DNA of 32,347 nt from NCBI GenBank assembly GCA_030038255.1, contig JASHPH010000328.1:1-32347 (forward strand), given 5' to 3'. The notes under the pieces were generated by a model. The model worked only from the letters and a program-made list of their open reading frames with translations. It was not told the origin of the DNA and ran no database searches. Origin of the DNA: Candidatus Sulfotelmatobacter sp. Its GTDB lineage: Bacteria > Acidobacteriota > Terriglobia > Terriglobales > Acidobacteriaceae. Each line of letters starts with the position of its first letter. The first letter of the stretch is position 1. Both the position numbers and the translations under genes were made by a program. Below are positions 7,688-17,112 of the stretch, piece by piece.

Positions 7688-8890
7688 TCAGCTTCCCACG
7701 TATCGCGCGTAGAGGCTGCGCGCGACGGCGGTGTCGGTGGTGCCCTTGATGATGGCGCGGCCGTCTGGGAAGAGAGTGATCTCGTAAGGTTCGCGCCAGA
7801 ATTTCAGAACGAAATCGTTGTGCCGAACCATGCCATGGGGCTGAAGCCGCCGCTCCAGTTCGGCAAAATCGATCGGCCGCTGGCGCTCATGGATTTGCAC
7901 GGAATTTCTGCCGCACAGGGTAATATGTGGCCGTCCTTCGCCTGCCAGATGGACGAAATCGCGCTGGCCACAGGCGCGGCAGCCGGGCCGGGGCCTGGCG
8001 GCAGAGATTTCGGCCTGCTCGTTGGTCCACACGTCAAACGAAAGCAGCGTATCGCGCAGATGGTTTTCAGCGGCTCGGCGCTTCAACGCTGCCATAGGCG
8101 AGTCTTTCTCATCTTCAATCCCTGAAGGCATGCTGACCAGTAATTTCAGCGCCTCGGTCGCTGCAATCGATGCCACCAGATTCACGGCTGAATTCAGGAT
8201 GCCCGAAGTCTCGCAGGTTTCGACCATTCCTCGTGGCGAGTCGGGGAAAATGCAGGCTAGACAGGCGGTCTCTCCCGGAAGGACATTCAATGTGACCCCG
8301 TAACTTCCCACCGAGGCGGAGTAAATCCACGGCCGGGCACGCTCCACGGTGAAGTCGTTGATCAGATAGCGAGTCTCGAAGTTGTCGGTGCCGTCCAGGA
8401 TCAGATCTATTCCTTCGAGCAGAGCTTCAATGTTGGCCGGGACCAGGTCGTCGACTTTCGGCTCCACAACAATTTGAGAATTGAACGACGCGATCTTGCG
8501 TGCGGCAGCGATGGCTTTCGGCAGGGATTCCGCCGCATCCTGCTCGTCGAACAGACATTGTCGCTGCAGGTTGCTGGGCTCGACGTAGTCGCGGTCGATG
8601 ATGCGGAGTGTGCCCACGCCGGCGCGAGCCAGCAATCCGGCCAGCGCCGATCCGGTTGCGCCGCAGCCAACAATCGCTACGCGGGCGACCGCGAGCTTCC
8701 GCTGGCCCTCGGCGCCGATGCCGCGAAACAAGATTTGCCGCGAATACCGCGTGTCGCTTTCAGCCAAATCGCTTGTTCTCTGCGGAAAGCCGCCGGACGC
8801 CTTGCCGTGCCCGGCGGATCCATCGCCAGCTGATTGTTGCCTGGTAGGATTTCCTGCTCTCGCTTCTTCTTCCCGTGCCAAAGAGGTCAC
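7688..8890 (-). CDS. ThiF/MoeB/HesA-family E1-like adenylyltransferase
   Basis: The family activates the C-terminus of a ubiquitin-like sulfur carrier (ThiS, MoaD) by adenylation. The core starts at TRYSRQILFRGIG (47-59). The nucleotide-binding loop GCGATGS is at 75-81, DGTDNFETR at 166-174, and the conserved cysteine in ETCETSG is C226. A zinc site comes from C210/C213 (CLAC) and C304/C307 (CRAC). A C-terminal roughly 90-residue domain ending ITLFPDGRAIIKGT then a short helix occurs in many bacterial MoeB/ThiF homologues. The first 45 residues are low-complexity, so the true start may lie inside; the GTG at 8890 is simply the longest. No sulfur carrier gene is adjacent, so thiamine and molybdopterin roles cannot be separated. 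It is divergent from the outer-membrane module. Confidence 0.9.
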   Translation of the reverse strand: MTSLAREEEARAGNPTRQQSAGDGSAGHGKASGGFPQRTSDLAESDTRYSRQILFRGIGAEGQRKLAVARVAIVGCGATGSALAGLLARAGVGTLRIIDRDYVEPSNLQRQCLFDEQDAAESLPKAIAAARKIASFNSQIVVEPKVDDLVPANIEALLEGIDLILDGTDNFETRYLINDFTVERARPWIYSASVGSYGVTLNVLPGETACLACIFPDSPRGMVETCETSGILNSAVNLVASIAATEALKLLVSMPSGIEDEKDSPMAALKRRAAENHLRDTLLSFDVWTNEQAEISAARPRPGCRACGQRDFVHLAGEGRPHITLCGRNSVQIHERQRPIDFAELERRLQPHGMVRHNDFVLKFWREPYEITLFPDGRAIIKGTTDTAVARSLYARYVGS

Positions 8891-8913
8891 CAGTCCGATG
8901 CCGTAAAACCTTT

Positions 8914-8919
8914 ATTATA
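8914..8919 (-). promoter_or_regulatory. candidate -10 box for the ThiF-like gene
   Basis: On the minus strand this reads TATAAT, 24 bases before the GTG start, inside a near-palindromic AT-rich patch (8909-8925) of an otherwise GC-rich divergent gap. No good -35 hexamer sits 16-18 bases further up, so this is a weak call. Confidence 0.3.
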
Positions 8920-9030
8920 AAAGGCAGAGTGGTGGATGACGGCCTGTTTGCGGCGAGAATGCGGTGAAATGACGACGGAGCAACGGCGGACGGCCGCGTA
9001 CCCATCGAACTTCAGATAGCACTAAAACTC

Positions 9031-9035
9031 AAGGA
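9031..9035 (+). promoter_or_regulatory. ribosome binding site that favours the TTG start of the BamA/TamA-like gene
   Basis: AAGGA with a six-base spacer precedes the TTG at 9042. The alternative ATG at 9069 has only GC-rich coding-like sequence before it, so this site argues for TTG. Confidence 0.55.
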
Positions 9036-9041
9036 CCCTGT

Positions 9042-12000
9042 TTGCCACGACGGTACACGACATGTGCGATGAGCCTGCTACTCTCTGCTGTTTTATCGCC
9101 CCTGGCGGCAGCGCAGCAGACGACCGGATCCGCGCCAGCCGACACCCCAAAGGGCGCCGCCCCGCAGACAGCGCAGGAAGCGCCGGAGAAGCCGCAGCAG
9201 GCGAAGGAACCGCCTCCACAAAGTAGCCGGCCTCAACCGCCGCCAGAAGGCGCGCTCCGGTATGAGGGGAAGACGGTGAAGTCCATCGAGATTCCCTGCG
9301 CTCCGGAGCGCTACCGTGCCCACCTGCTCGATTTGCTGCCCCAGAAAATTGGCACGCCCATGGATCGCGATCAAGTTCGCGACAGCCTGCGCACGCTCTA
9401 CGCCACCGGGCGCTTCGCCGACATCCAGGCGGAAGTCGCTCCCTCGGGTGATGAGGTTGTGCTGACCTTCACCACCTCGCCGAATTTCTTTATCGGAGCC
9501 GTTGACGTTGAAGGCGCTCCCGCACGGCCGGCCCCCAACCAGATCATCAACGCCGCAAAATTCCAGCTGGGGGAGCTTTACACGCAAGACAAGCTTAACC
9601 GCGCTCTCGAAAACGTCCGCCAGTTGATGCAAGAGGATGGTTACTACCGGGCACGAGTCACCGCTGAGAGCACCAAGAACGCTTCCACCCAGCAGGCGGA
9701 CATTCTCTTCCACATCACAGCTAGCGAGCAGGCACACGTGGGCGAAGTGAAGGTGACCGGCAGCTCAAAACTCTCGCCCGGTAATGTGGAGAGCATCGCG
9801 CACCTGAGTCACGGCGATCGGGTGACTTCCGCCCGGATACGGTCTGCTCTCCAGCGCCTGCGCAAGCGATTTCAGAAGCAGAGCCGCGTTCTGGCGCAGG
9901 TTTCGAGCGAGCAGGAATACCGGCCCGAAACCAACACCGTCGATTTCGCCTTTCAGATCGACCCCGGACCCGTGGTGGTGATCTACGCCCAGGGGTTTCA
10001 CATCAGCAAGGGCGTGATGAAGAAGGAGATCCCGGTCTACGAGGAGAATGCCGTTGACGAGGACCTGCTGAATGAGGGCCAGCGCAACCTGCTCGAATAT
10101 CTACAGACCCGCGGTCACTTCGACGCCAAGGTGGAGTATCACAAAGAAAGCGACGCCCAGACGTTTCGCGTGATCTACCAGATCGATCCCGGGCCGATGC
10201 ACAAACTGGTGCTGGTGGAGATCACGGGGAACAAAGAGTTCCTCGACACCGCCAAGCTAAAGTCCTACTTGCAGATTCAGCCGGCAACACGATTTGTGAG
10301 CCGCGGACGCTTCAGCGGTGCGTTGCTCGACAGTGACGTGGCGACCTTAACCGGACTCTACCGCGCCAACGGTTTTCGCCAAGTCCGAATCGAAAGCAAG
10401 GTCGACGACAATTACCGCGGGGTGCAAAACCGGCTGGCGGTGCACATTAACATTGAAGAGGGCCCGCGCACGCGTCTGGGTCAAGTGGAGGTCATGGGCA
10501 ACCAGAAAATCCCGACCGACGCACTGCCGGAATTAAGCACGCAAAGGGGCCAGCCTTACTCCGAGCAAGAACTGGCCGGCGACCGCGAACGAATCCTCAA
10601 CTTTTACTTCAATAGCGGATTTCCCAATGCAACGCTCGAAATCACCACCAAAGCCGGAGCCCAGCCCAACCAGGAAGACGTCACCTTCACCATCGACGAG
10701 GGTGAGCGCTTCACGGTGAATCAGGTGATGGTCGGGGGCACAGAACACACGCGCGATTACGTGGTCGATCGCGAGGTGCAGGCGAAGGGAGGCCAACCCC
10801 TCAGCCAGCAAGATCTTCTCGACACGCAGACTCGCCTGTATAACCTGGGCATCTTCAGCCAGGTCGATACCGGCGTGCAGAATCCGGAAGGCACAGATCC
10901 CCAAAAGAACGTCTTGGTGCAGGTGCAGGAGGCCAAACGCTACACCTTCACTTACGGCGGCGGGCTGGAATTCGAGACCGGTCTACCAGCGGGCGCGAGT
11001 TCTCCCACAGGCTCGACCGGGGTAAGCCCGCGGGTCGAATTCGATGTGACCCGGCTCAATCTTTTTGGCCGGGACCAGACCCTTGCGTTCCAATCGCACG
11101 TCGGCCGTCTGCAGCAGCGGGGCCTGGTCAGCTACACCATTCCGAAGCTGTTCGACAACGATAGATTCAAGCTGATCTACACGGTTTTCTACGACAACAG
11201 TCTGGATGTGGCGACGTTCACTTCGGAGCGTCTGGAAGGGAAGATCGATCTGCGGCAGCAGATTGGGAGCGCCGGCACCGAGCCGGGCTCACGCCGAGGA
11301 CCGAGTTCAATCACCTACCGCCTGGAGTTCCGGCGCGTCGAGGCCAGGGACTTCGCCAAGACTTTCTCTCCCGGCGAAATCAGCCTGCTCTCACTGCCAG
11401 CGCGCGTGGGCGGCCCCGGCTTCACGTTTATCCGCGACAAGCGCGATAACCCCTTGGAGAGCACCGAAGGAAACTACTTCACTCTTGATGGCTTCGCCGC
11501 ATCCAGCTGGTTCAGTGCCCAGGCGGATTTCGGCCGGGCACTGGCGCAGAATTCCACCTATCAGGCTTTTGGCGGAAAGGGCAAGGCAGGACACCAGTTC
11601 GTATTTGCGCGCTCCACGAGCATCGGCCTGCAGCAGCCGTTCAAGGACACTAAGGTTCTCCCGCCCGGTTCGTGCCCGCTGAACTCGGCCGGCGAGCCGA
11701 CCTGCGTCAACATTCGAACCATCCCGCTGCCCGAGCAATTCTTCGCCGGGGGCGGCAACTCCCATCGTGGATTTGGGTTAAATCAGGCAGGACCTCGCGA
11801 TCCGGATTCCGGCTACCCCCTCGGCGGCACGGCCCTGTTCGTCAACAGCCTGGAGCTGCGGTTTCCTGAGACGTCGCTGCCGTATCTGGGGGAGGGATTC
11901 GAATTTGCGGTTTTTCATGATATGGGTAACGTCTTCACCGCGCCGCATGACATGCTCAAGGGGGTATTGCGCTGGCATCAGGCCAACCCCCAACCCTGTC

Positions 12001-12257
12001 TAGGTCCCACTGGTGCAGCGAACCAACAGTGTCTAACCCAATTCGACAACTCAGGATATGATTACACTTCCCACGCAGTCGGGGTGGGAGTACGCTACAG
12101 GACACCGCTCGGGCCGCTTCGGTTTGACTTCGGGTACAATCTCAATCCGACGGCTTACTTTAAATCGATCGGGCAGACCGGAACCAACGTCACTCTGTAC
12201 GAGACTCAGCGTCTTCCACATTTCAACGTATTTTTCAGCATAGGCCAGCCTTTCTAA
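9042..12257 (+). CDS. outer-membrane assembly protein, BamA/TamA family, with seven POTRA-like repeats
   Basis: The product is an outer-membrane Omp85 barrel that inserts other barrel proteins. A signal peptide (about residues 1-25, ending LAAAQQ) is followed by a Pro/Gln/Ala-rich linker (26-70). By eye there are seven POTRA-like units at about 72-147, 148-228, 231-308, 310-384, 386-474, 477-554 and 556-631. Most end in a strand such as FQIDPGP, YQIDPGP, INIEEGP or TIDEGE, and are preceded by a helix with YxxxGxF or similar. The barrel runs from about 632 to 1071 and ends SIGQPF with a terminal Phe, the beta-signal. At 1071 residues it is longer than E. coli BamA (about 800), which has five POTRAs. 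The TTG at 9042 has AAGGA six bases upstream; ATG at 9069 is the alternative. Its stop overlaps the next ATG (TAATG). The tamB neighbour favours a TamA-like role, but BamA cannot be excluded. Confidence 0.9.
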   Translation: MPRRYTTCAMSLLLSAVLSPLAAAQQTTGSAPADTPKGAAPQTAQEAPEKPQQAKEPPPQSSRPQPPPEGALRYEGKTVKSIEIPCAPERYRAHLLDLLPQKIGTPMDRDQVRDSLRTLYATGRFADIQAEVAPSGDEVVLTFTTSPNFFIGAVDVEGAPARPAPNQIINAAKFQLGELYTQDKLNRALENVRQLMQEDGYYRARVTAESTKNASTQQADILFHITASEQAHVGEVKVTGSSKLSPGNVESIAHLSHGDRVTSARIRSALQRLRKRFQKQSRVLAQVSSEQEYRPETNTVDFAFQIDPGPVVVIYAQGFHISKGVMKKEIPVYEENAVDEDLLNEGQRNLLEYLQTRGHFDAKVEYHKESDAQTFRVIYQIDPGPMHKLVLVEITGNKEFLDTAKLKSYLQIQPATRFVSRGRFSGALLDSDVATLTGLYRANGFRQVRIESKVDDNYRGVQNRLAVHINIEEGPRTRLGQVEVMGNQKIPTDALPELSTQRGQPYSEQELAGDRERILNFYFNSGFPNATLEITTKAGAQPNQEDVTFTIDEGERFTVNQVMVGGTEHTRDYVVDREVQAKGGQPLSQQDLLDTQTRLYNLGIFSQVDTGVQNPEGTDPQKNVLVQVQEAKRYTFTYGGGLEFETGLPAGASSPTGSTGVSPRVEFDVTRLNLFGRDQTLAFQSHVGRLQQRGLVSYTIPKLFDNDRFKLIYTVFYDNSLDVATFTSERLEGKIDLRQQIGSAGTEPGSRRGPSSITYRLEFRRVEARDFAKTFSPGEISLLSLPARVGGPGFTFIRDKRDNPLESTEGNYFTLDGFAASSWFSAQADFGRALAQNSTYQAFGGKGKAGHQFVFARSTSIGLQQPFKDTKVLPPGSCPLNSAGEPTCVNIRTIPLPEQFFAGGGNSHRGFGLNQAGPRDPDSGYPLGGTALFVNSLELRFPETSLPYLGEGFEFAVFHDMGNVFTAPHDMLKGVLRWHQANPQPCLGPTGAANQQCLTQFDNSGYDYTSHAVGVGVRYRTPLGPLRFDFGYNLNPTAYFKSIGQTGTNVTLYETQRLPHFNVFFSIGQPF

Positions 12258-12964
12258 TGAGAACAGTTCGCACGAAAACGAGAGCCGCCGTATCGCTGGC
12301 CATTCTGTGGACGGCATTTTCCGTGTATTGCGCGGCGCAAGCGGAAGTGTTCGACCGCATCGTGGCGACCGTAAACGGACACACCATCCTGCAAAGTGAC
12401 TGGGATGATGCCCTGAGCTATGAAGCCCTGCTGAACGGCCGCCCGCTCAGCGAGTTCACTGACGAGGACCGCAAGGCCGTGCTGGACCGCCTGATCGATC
12501 AGGAACTGCTGGGCGAGCAGATGAAGTCCAACTTTTTCCAGCACGCCTCGGAGGCGGATGCGGCTGCGCGCATTGCCGAGGCGCGCAAGCAGTATCCGCA
12601 AGCCGCGACGCCGGAAGGCTGGCAGGCGCTGTTGAGCCAATTTCAGCTGACTGAGAAAGACTTGATCGCGCACCTCGAGCAGCAGATTGATCTGATGCGC
12701 CTCGTCGATGCCCACCTGAGGCCCGCAGTGCAGATCGATTCGAAGACGGTTGAGGCCTATTATCGCGACAAATTTGTTCCGCAATTGAAAGAGTCCGGCG
12801 CCAGCGAAGTTCCTCTGGGCGAAGTCTCATCCAAGATTCGCGAGTTACTCACCCAGCAGAAAGTCAACGAGCTGCTGGTGTCCTGGCTGCAGACGCTGCG
12901 CTCGGAAGGCAAGGTAAGCGTTCCCGGCTCGTCCGCGCCTGCAGAGGGAGTGCGATCGCAGTGA
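12257..12964 (+). CDS. SurA-like periplasmic chaperone without a PPIase domain
   Basis: The 235-residue protein has a signal peptide (about 1-28, ending CAAQAE). A SurA N-terminal chaperone domain starts at VFDRIVATVNGHTILQSDWD (31-50) and continues through the helical stretch LDRLIDQELLGEQ (about 76-88). No parvulin-type prolyl isomerase domain follows; residues 160-220 form the C-terminal helical part (TQQKVNELLVSWLQTLRSEGKV). SurA delivers unfolded outer-membrane proteins to the Bam machinery. The gene overlaps the barrel gene by one base and the following tamB by four bases, so the three are translationally coupled. That supports a joint role in outer-membrane assembly, which remains an inference. 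Confidence 0.87.
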   Translation: MRTVRTKTRAAVSLAILWTAFSVYCAAQAEVFDRIVATVNGHTILQSDWDDALSYEALLNGRPLSEFTDEDRKAVLDRLIDQELLGEQMKSNFFQHASEADAAARIAEARKQYPQAATPEGWQALLSQFQLTEKDLIAHLEQQIDLMRLVDAHLRPAVQIDSKTVEAYYRDKFVPQLKESGASEVPLGEVSSKIRELLTQQKVNELLVSWLQTLRSEGKVSVPGSSAPAEGVRSQ

Positions 12965-15900
12965 CCGAAACCGCCGCCAGACCTCGACGCTGGTGGAAGT
13001 ATTTGTTAATCATGGCGGGTGCCGGTCTCGTCGCGCTGCTTACTGCCCTCTGGTACATCACCACCGATTCATTTCAGGCTTATGTCCGGCAGCGCCTCGT
13101 CGCCGAGCTGGAGCGCATTACGGGCGGTCACGCCCAGGTGGGCAGCTTCCACATTTTCCCGTTTCACATGCAGATCGAACTGCGCGACATCACGGTGCGC
13201 GGCACCGAAGCTGCGGGTGAAGCGCCGTTGCTGCATGCCGATCATCTGCTGGCCCATGTGAAGGTGATCTCGTTTCTGCGCACCGAGTTCGGTTTCCACT
13301 CGCTCAGCGTGGACCACCCTGTAGTCCACGTCGCCATTGCGCCCGACGGCTCGACCAACATTCCCGCGCTGAAAGGGATGGCGCAGTCATCGCAGTCAAA
13401 TCCCGTCGAGCCGCTCTTCGCGCTCTCCATCGATCACCTATACGTCAACAACGGCGAGTTGCTCTGGGCCGACAAGAAGATTCCACTTGACTTTGGCGTT
13501 CAAGATCTGGGCTTGCAGGCCGATTACTCCCACCTTCGTGGACGCTACGAAAGCCGCTTTACTGTGGGCAAAGTCGACGCCACGTTTCAGGACTTCCGCC
13601 CTTTTTCTTCGATGATCGCAGCGCGTTTTAGCCTGGGCAGGACGTTTGTTGATGTGGAATCGTTAAAGTGGACCTCCGGGCGGTCGCAAGCCGAGGTCAA
13701 CGGACGCATCAGCGATCTTCGCAATCCCCGGCTGGACGCGAACTATGACGCCCACTTCGGTCTGGAAGAAGTTGCCGCCATCGCCCGCAGGCACGATCTG
13801 CGGGAAGGCTCCGCCGACTTCAAAGGCAGTGGCCAGTGGTGGGTGGGCCAGGATCAGTTCACGACTTCCGGCGGCTTGACCTTGCGCGACATGGGCTGGC
13901 AGGAAGATCAATTTGTTCTCAACAAAGTTGGCGTGACCACGGATTATTCCGTGAGTGATCAGCAGATCAGGCTGGCAAAACTGCAAGGCAAAGTGTTCGG
14001 CGGCAGCGTTGCTGGCGAAGCTGAAGTCGATAACTGGCTGCACCGCGTGCCGCTTACACAGACCGGGAAGAACGCAAAAGGAGCGCAGAATCTCCCCGTC
14101 ATCAGCGCAGAGCGGCCGGTCATCAGCGCGGCTCGCCCTACGGCTAAGGGCGAAAAAGCGGGAGAGAAGACGAAAGGTGAGAAGCCGAACGCGCGGGCAG
14201 TGCAGGTCGGTGCCGTGCGGCTTCGCCTGCGCGACGTCTCCGCCTCTGACCTGGCGACGGCTCTGGACGTGCCCGCACACCCGCTGGGCCGCTTTCACCC
14301 CGCCGGCCTGGCTACGGGAAGCGTGGACGCGAACTGGCGAGGGTCCGCCGCGGATGCTGACATCACCTTCGCTCTCGACGTCACTCCTCCGACGCGCCCC
14401 GCCGCGGGCGAGCTATCGATGACCGCGCACGTCTCGGGCAAGTATCGCGGCGCGACTGATGCGCTGGAGCTTTACAAGTTCGATCTGTCCACGCTGGCCT
14501 CGCATGTGCAGGCCGCGGGAACGCTGTCGGCATCCTCTGCGATCCACCTGTCCGTTTCCACGTCCAATCTGGAGGAGTGGCGGCCGCTGGTCGCCGCGCT
14601 GGGAGGGCCTACCAACGTGCCTTTCCGCGTGGACGGCAATGCCACCTTCAGCGGAGTTGCCGGAGGCAGGCTCTCCGCGCCCACGCTCGCTGGGACCCTG
14701 GTGGCGCAGGATTTTGAGTTCACGGTGCCAGCGACCTCGCGGACTCCCGCACAGGCGGTGCACTGGGATTCGTTGGCCGCCAGCATTCAGTTTTCTTCGC
14801 ATGATTTGACCGTCCGCGGCGGTACTTTGCAGCGGGGCGAGACGAGCGCTGACTTCGACGTGACAGCCACGCTCGAAAAAGGGCACTTCACCGATGACAG
14901 CCCATTCACCGCCCACGTGAACCTGCGCAACGTCGATGTCGCGGCCACGGCTGCGCTCGCCGGTTTCGACCATCCCGTCTCGGGCCGGGCTGATGCGTCA
15001 CTGCAAATTGCCGGAACGCGCGCTGAACCTCGGGTGCAGGGTCATATTCATGCGACCGACGCTTCCGCCTACGGAGAAGAGATCGCCAAATTCGACGCAG
15101 ACCTGCACATGGCGGATGGGGAAACCGCGCTCGCCAACATTCAGCTCGCACATCAGGACGCGACTGTCACGGGCGCCGCGGCTTACACACCGGAGACGCG
15201 GGCCTTCCGGCTCGATCTCGCGGGAAAGAATTTTGACCTGTCGCGCATCCGCCAGATTCATCTCGAAGAATTGCAGGTGGAAGGCCGGGGCGATTTTACC
15301 CTCCGCGGGTCGGGCACTCTCGACGCGCCCGTGCTCAACGCTGCGGTTCACGTGCGCGATCTGAGTCTGGATGGCGAGATGTCCGGCGGGATCTACCTCG
15401 AGGCTGCGAGCCAGGGCGGGCAACTTCACGTCTCCGGCCACTCTGAACTATTGCACGGCACTTTGACTGTGGATGGCACGGTGCAAATGAGCGGCGACTA
15501 TCCCGCCCACATTTCTGCGCACGTCGACCACGCGGACCTTGACGCGCTGTGGCGCTCCTATCTAGGCGAGCAACTCACCGGACACTCCTCCGTCGTCGGC
15601 ACGGTCACGATGGACGGGCCGCTCCGCTATCCGCGCAAGTGGGCGTTGAACGGCCAGGGCGACGATATTTCCCTCGAAGTCGAGTACGCCAAGATGCATA
15701 ACGACGGTCCAGTTCGGTTCACATACGCGGATCGCATCGCTCACATCGAGCCTGCTCACATGGTGGGCGCTGGTACCGACGCGACCGTGCAAGGCACGCT
15801 TTCCTGGGCGCTCGGACGAGAAGTCGATCTCACCACCGATGGGCAGGTTGACCTCAAGCTGCTGCAAAGTTTCGACAAGAACGTCACCGCCTCGGGACCG

Positions 15901-17112
15901 ACGACGGTGCACATGAGGGTCACAGGCACGCTGGACGAGCCGCATCCGCACGGGACGATCGAGATCAAGAACGGGACCGCCACCTATGCCGGCCTGCCCA
16001 GCGGGTTGAGCGAGATCAACGGATCGGCGAACTTCACCCGTGCTGGCCTGCACATTGACTCGCTCACCGCGCGCACCGGCGGCGGCACGGTCGACTTCAA
16101 GGGCGACGCCACGATGTTCAACCATCAGCTCAGCTTCAACCTCACCGCAATTGGAAAGGACGTACGGTTGCGCTATCCGCCGGGCGTCAGTTCCACGGCC
16201 AACGCCGAACTACACTGGATCGGGACGCGGCAGTCTTCGACCGTTTCCGGCGACATCCTCGTGAACAAGCTGGCCGTGACGCCCGGATTTGATTTCGGCT
16301 CGTATCTGGAACGCAGCCGCCAGACGGCCGGGATCGCGCCGGCGAATTCGCCCCTCTATAACGTGAAGCTCGACGTCGCCGTCCGCACTGCCCCCGAGTT
16401 GCAGATGAAAACCGCTGTGGCGCGGCTTTCGGGCGACGCCAATCTGCACCTGCGCGGTTCTCTCGCGCGTCCCAGCGTGCTCGGCCGCGCCGACATTCTG
16501 GAAGGCGACGCGACCTTCAACGGGATCAAGTTTCGGCTGGAGCGCGGCGACGTCACTTTCGCCAATCCCGTCTCGATTGAACCTCAGGTCAATCTGCAGG
16601 CCACCACGCACGTCCGCAACTACGACCTCGACGTCACCGTCACCGGCACACCGGAGCGCCTCAACGTGAACTATCGCTCCGAGCCGCCGCTGCCCAAGTC
16701 GGACATCATCGCGTTGCTGGCGCTCGGTCGGACGAATGAGGAATCCCAGCAGTTGCAGGAGCAGTCCGGCCAGGTTCCGTTCACCGAGGAAGCGTCGGCC
16801 ATGATCATCAATCAAGCCATCAATTCCACTGTGAGCAGCCGCCTGCAGAAACTGTTCGGAGTCAGCCGCATCAAAATTGATCCGCAGGGCCTTACCACCG
16901 AGACCAACCCGATTGCCAAGGGTCCCCAGGTCACTATCGAGCAGCAGTTCGCCAACAACCTCTCGCTGACCTACAGCACCAATGTGTCCCAGAGCACGGA
17001 GCAGATCATCGAGGGCGAGTATTATTTCACTCGCAACGTTTCGGTCGTGGGCATACGCGACTGGAACGGCGTGGTCAGCTTCGATGTGCGCATCCGGCGG
17101 CGCAAGAAATAG
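12961..17112 (+). CDS. tamB: TamB-family translocation and assembly protein
   Basis: TamB is a large inner-membrane-anchored periplasmic beta-helical protein that works with TamA and is thought to help move lipid or proteins to the outer membrane. Here a membrane anchor at residues 12-33 is followed by about 1000 residues of repeating beta strands with AsmA-like features near the start (about 40-130). The conserved C-terminal TamB domain covers roughly the last 330 residues, including SRLQKLFGVSRIKIDP and the ending EYYFTRNVSVVGIRDWNG then FDVRIRRRKK. At 1383 residues it is near the usual 1250-1500. The GTG start at 12961 overlaps the SurA-like stop by four bases (GTGA). Residues about 380-418 form a Lys/Glu/Pro-rich low-complexity insert. 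The symbol is by family, not by proven orthology. Confidence 0.9.
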   Translation: MTETAARPRRWWKYLLIMAGAGLVALLTALWYITTDSFQAYVRQRLVAELERITGGHAQVGSFHIFPFHMQIELRDITVRGTEAAGEAPLLHADHLLAHVKVISFLRTEFGFHSLSVDHPVVHVAIAPDGSTNIPALKGMAQSSQSNPVEPLFALSIDHLYVNNGELLWADKKIPLDFGVQDLGLQADYSHLRGRYESRFTVGKVDATFQDFRPFSSMIAARFSLGRTFVDVESLKWTSGRSQAEVNGRISDLRNPRLDANYDAHFGLEEVAAIARRHDLREGSADFKGSGQWWVGQDQFTTSGGLTLRDMGWQEDQFVLNKVGVTTDYSVSDQQIRLAKLQGKVFGGSVAGEAEVDNWLHRVPLTQTGKNAKGAQNLPVISAERPVISAARPTAKGEKAGEKTKGEKPNARAVQVGAVRLRLRDVSASDLATALDVPAHPLGRFHPAGLATGSVDANWRGSAADADITFALDVTPPTRPAAGELSMTAHVSGKYRGATDALELYKFDLSTLASHVQAAGTLSASSAIHLSVSTSNLEEWRPLVAALGGPTNVPFRVDGNATFSGVAGGRLSAPTLAGTLVAQDFEFTVPATSRTPAQAVHWDSLAASIQFSSHDLTVRGGTLQRGETSADFDVTATLEKGHFTDDSPFTAHVNLRNVDVAATAALAGFDHPVSGRADASLQIAGTRAEPRVQGHIHATDASAYGEEIAKFDADLHMADGETALANIQLAHQDATVTGAAAYTPETRAFRLDLAGKNFDLSRIRQIHLEELQVEGRGDFTLRGSGTLDAPVLNAAVHVRDLSLDGEMSGGIYLEAASQGGQLHVSGHSELLHGTLTVDGTVQMSGDYPAHISAHVDHADLDALWRSYLGEQLTGHSSVVGTVTMDGPLRYPRKWALNGQGDDISLEVEYAKMHNDGPVRFTYADRIAHIEPAHMVGAGTDATVQGTLSWALGREVDLTTDGQVDLKLLQSFDKNVTASGPTTVHMRVTGTLDEPHPHGTIEIKNGTATYAGLPSGLSEINGSANFTRAGLHIDSLTARTGGGTVDFKGDATMFNHQLSFNLTAIGKDVRLRYPPGVSSTANAELHWIGTRQSSTVSGDILVNKLAVTPGFDFGSYLERSRQTAGIAPANSPLYNVKLDVAVRTAPELQMKTAVARLSGDANLHLRGSLARPSVLGRADILEGDATFNGIKFRLERGDVTFANPVSIEPQVNLQATTHVRNYDLDVTVTGTPERLNVNYRSEPPLPKSDIIALLALGRTNEESQQLQEQSGQVPFTEEASAMIINQAINSTVSSRLQKLFGVSRIKIDPQGLTTETNPIAKGPQVTIEQQFANNLSLTYSTNVSQSTEQIIEGEYYFTRNVSVVGIRDWNGVVSFDVRIRRRKK
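14098..14129 (+). repeat. short 21-base in-frame repeat inside tamB
   Basis: GTCATCAGCGC occurs at 14098-14108 and 14119-14129, 21 bases apart, giving the peptide repeat PVISAER/PVISAAR. A Lys/Glu-rich linker follows. It probably marks an expandable, poorly constrained loop in the beta helix. Confidence 0.6.
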
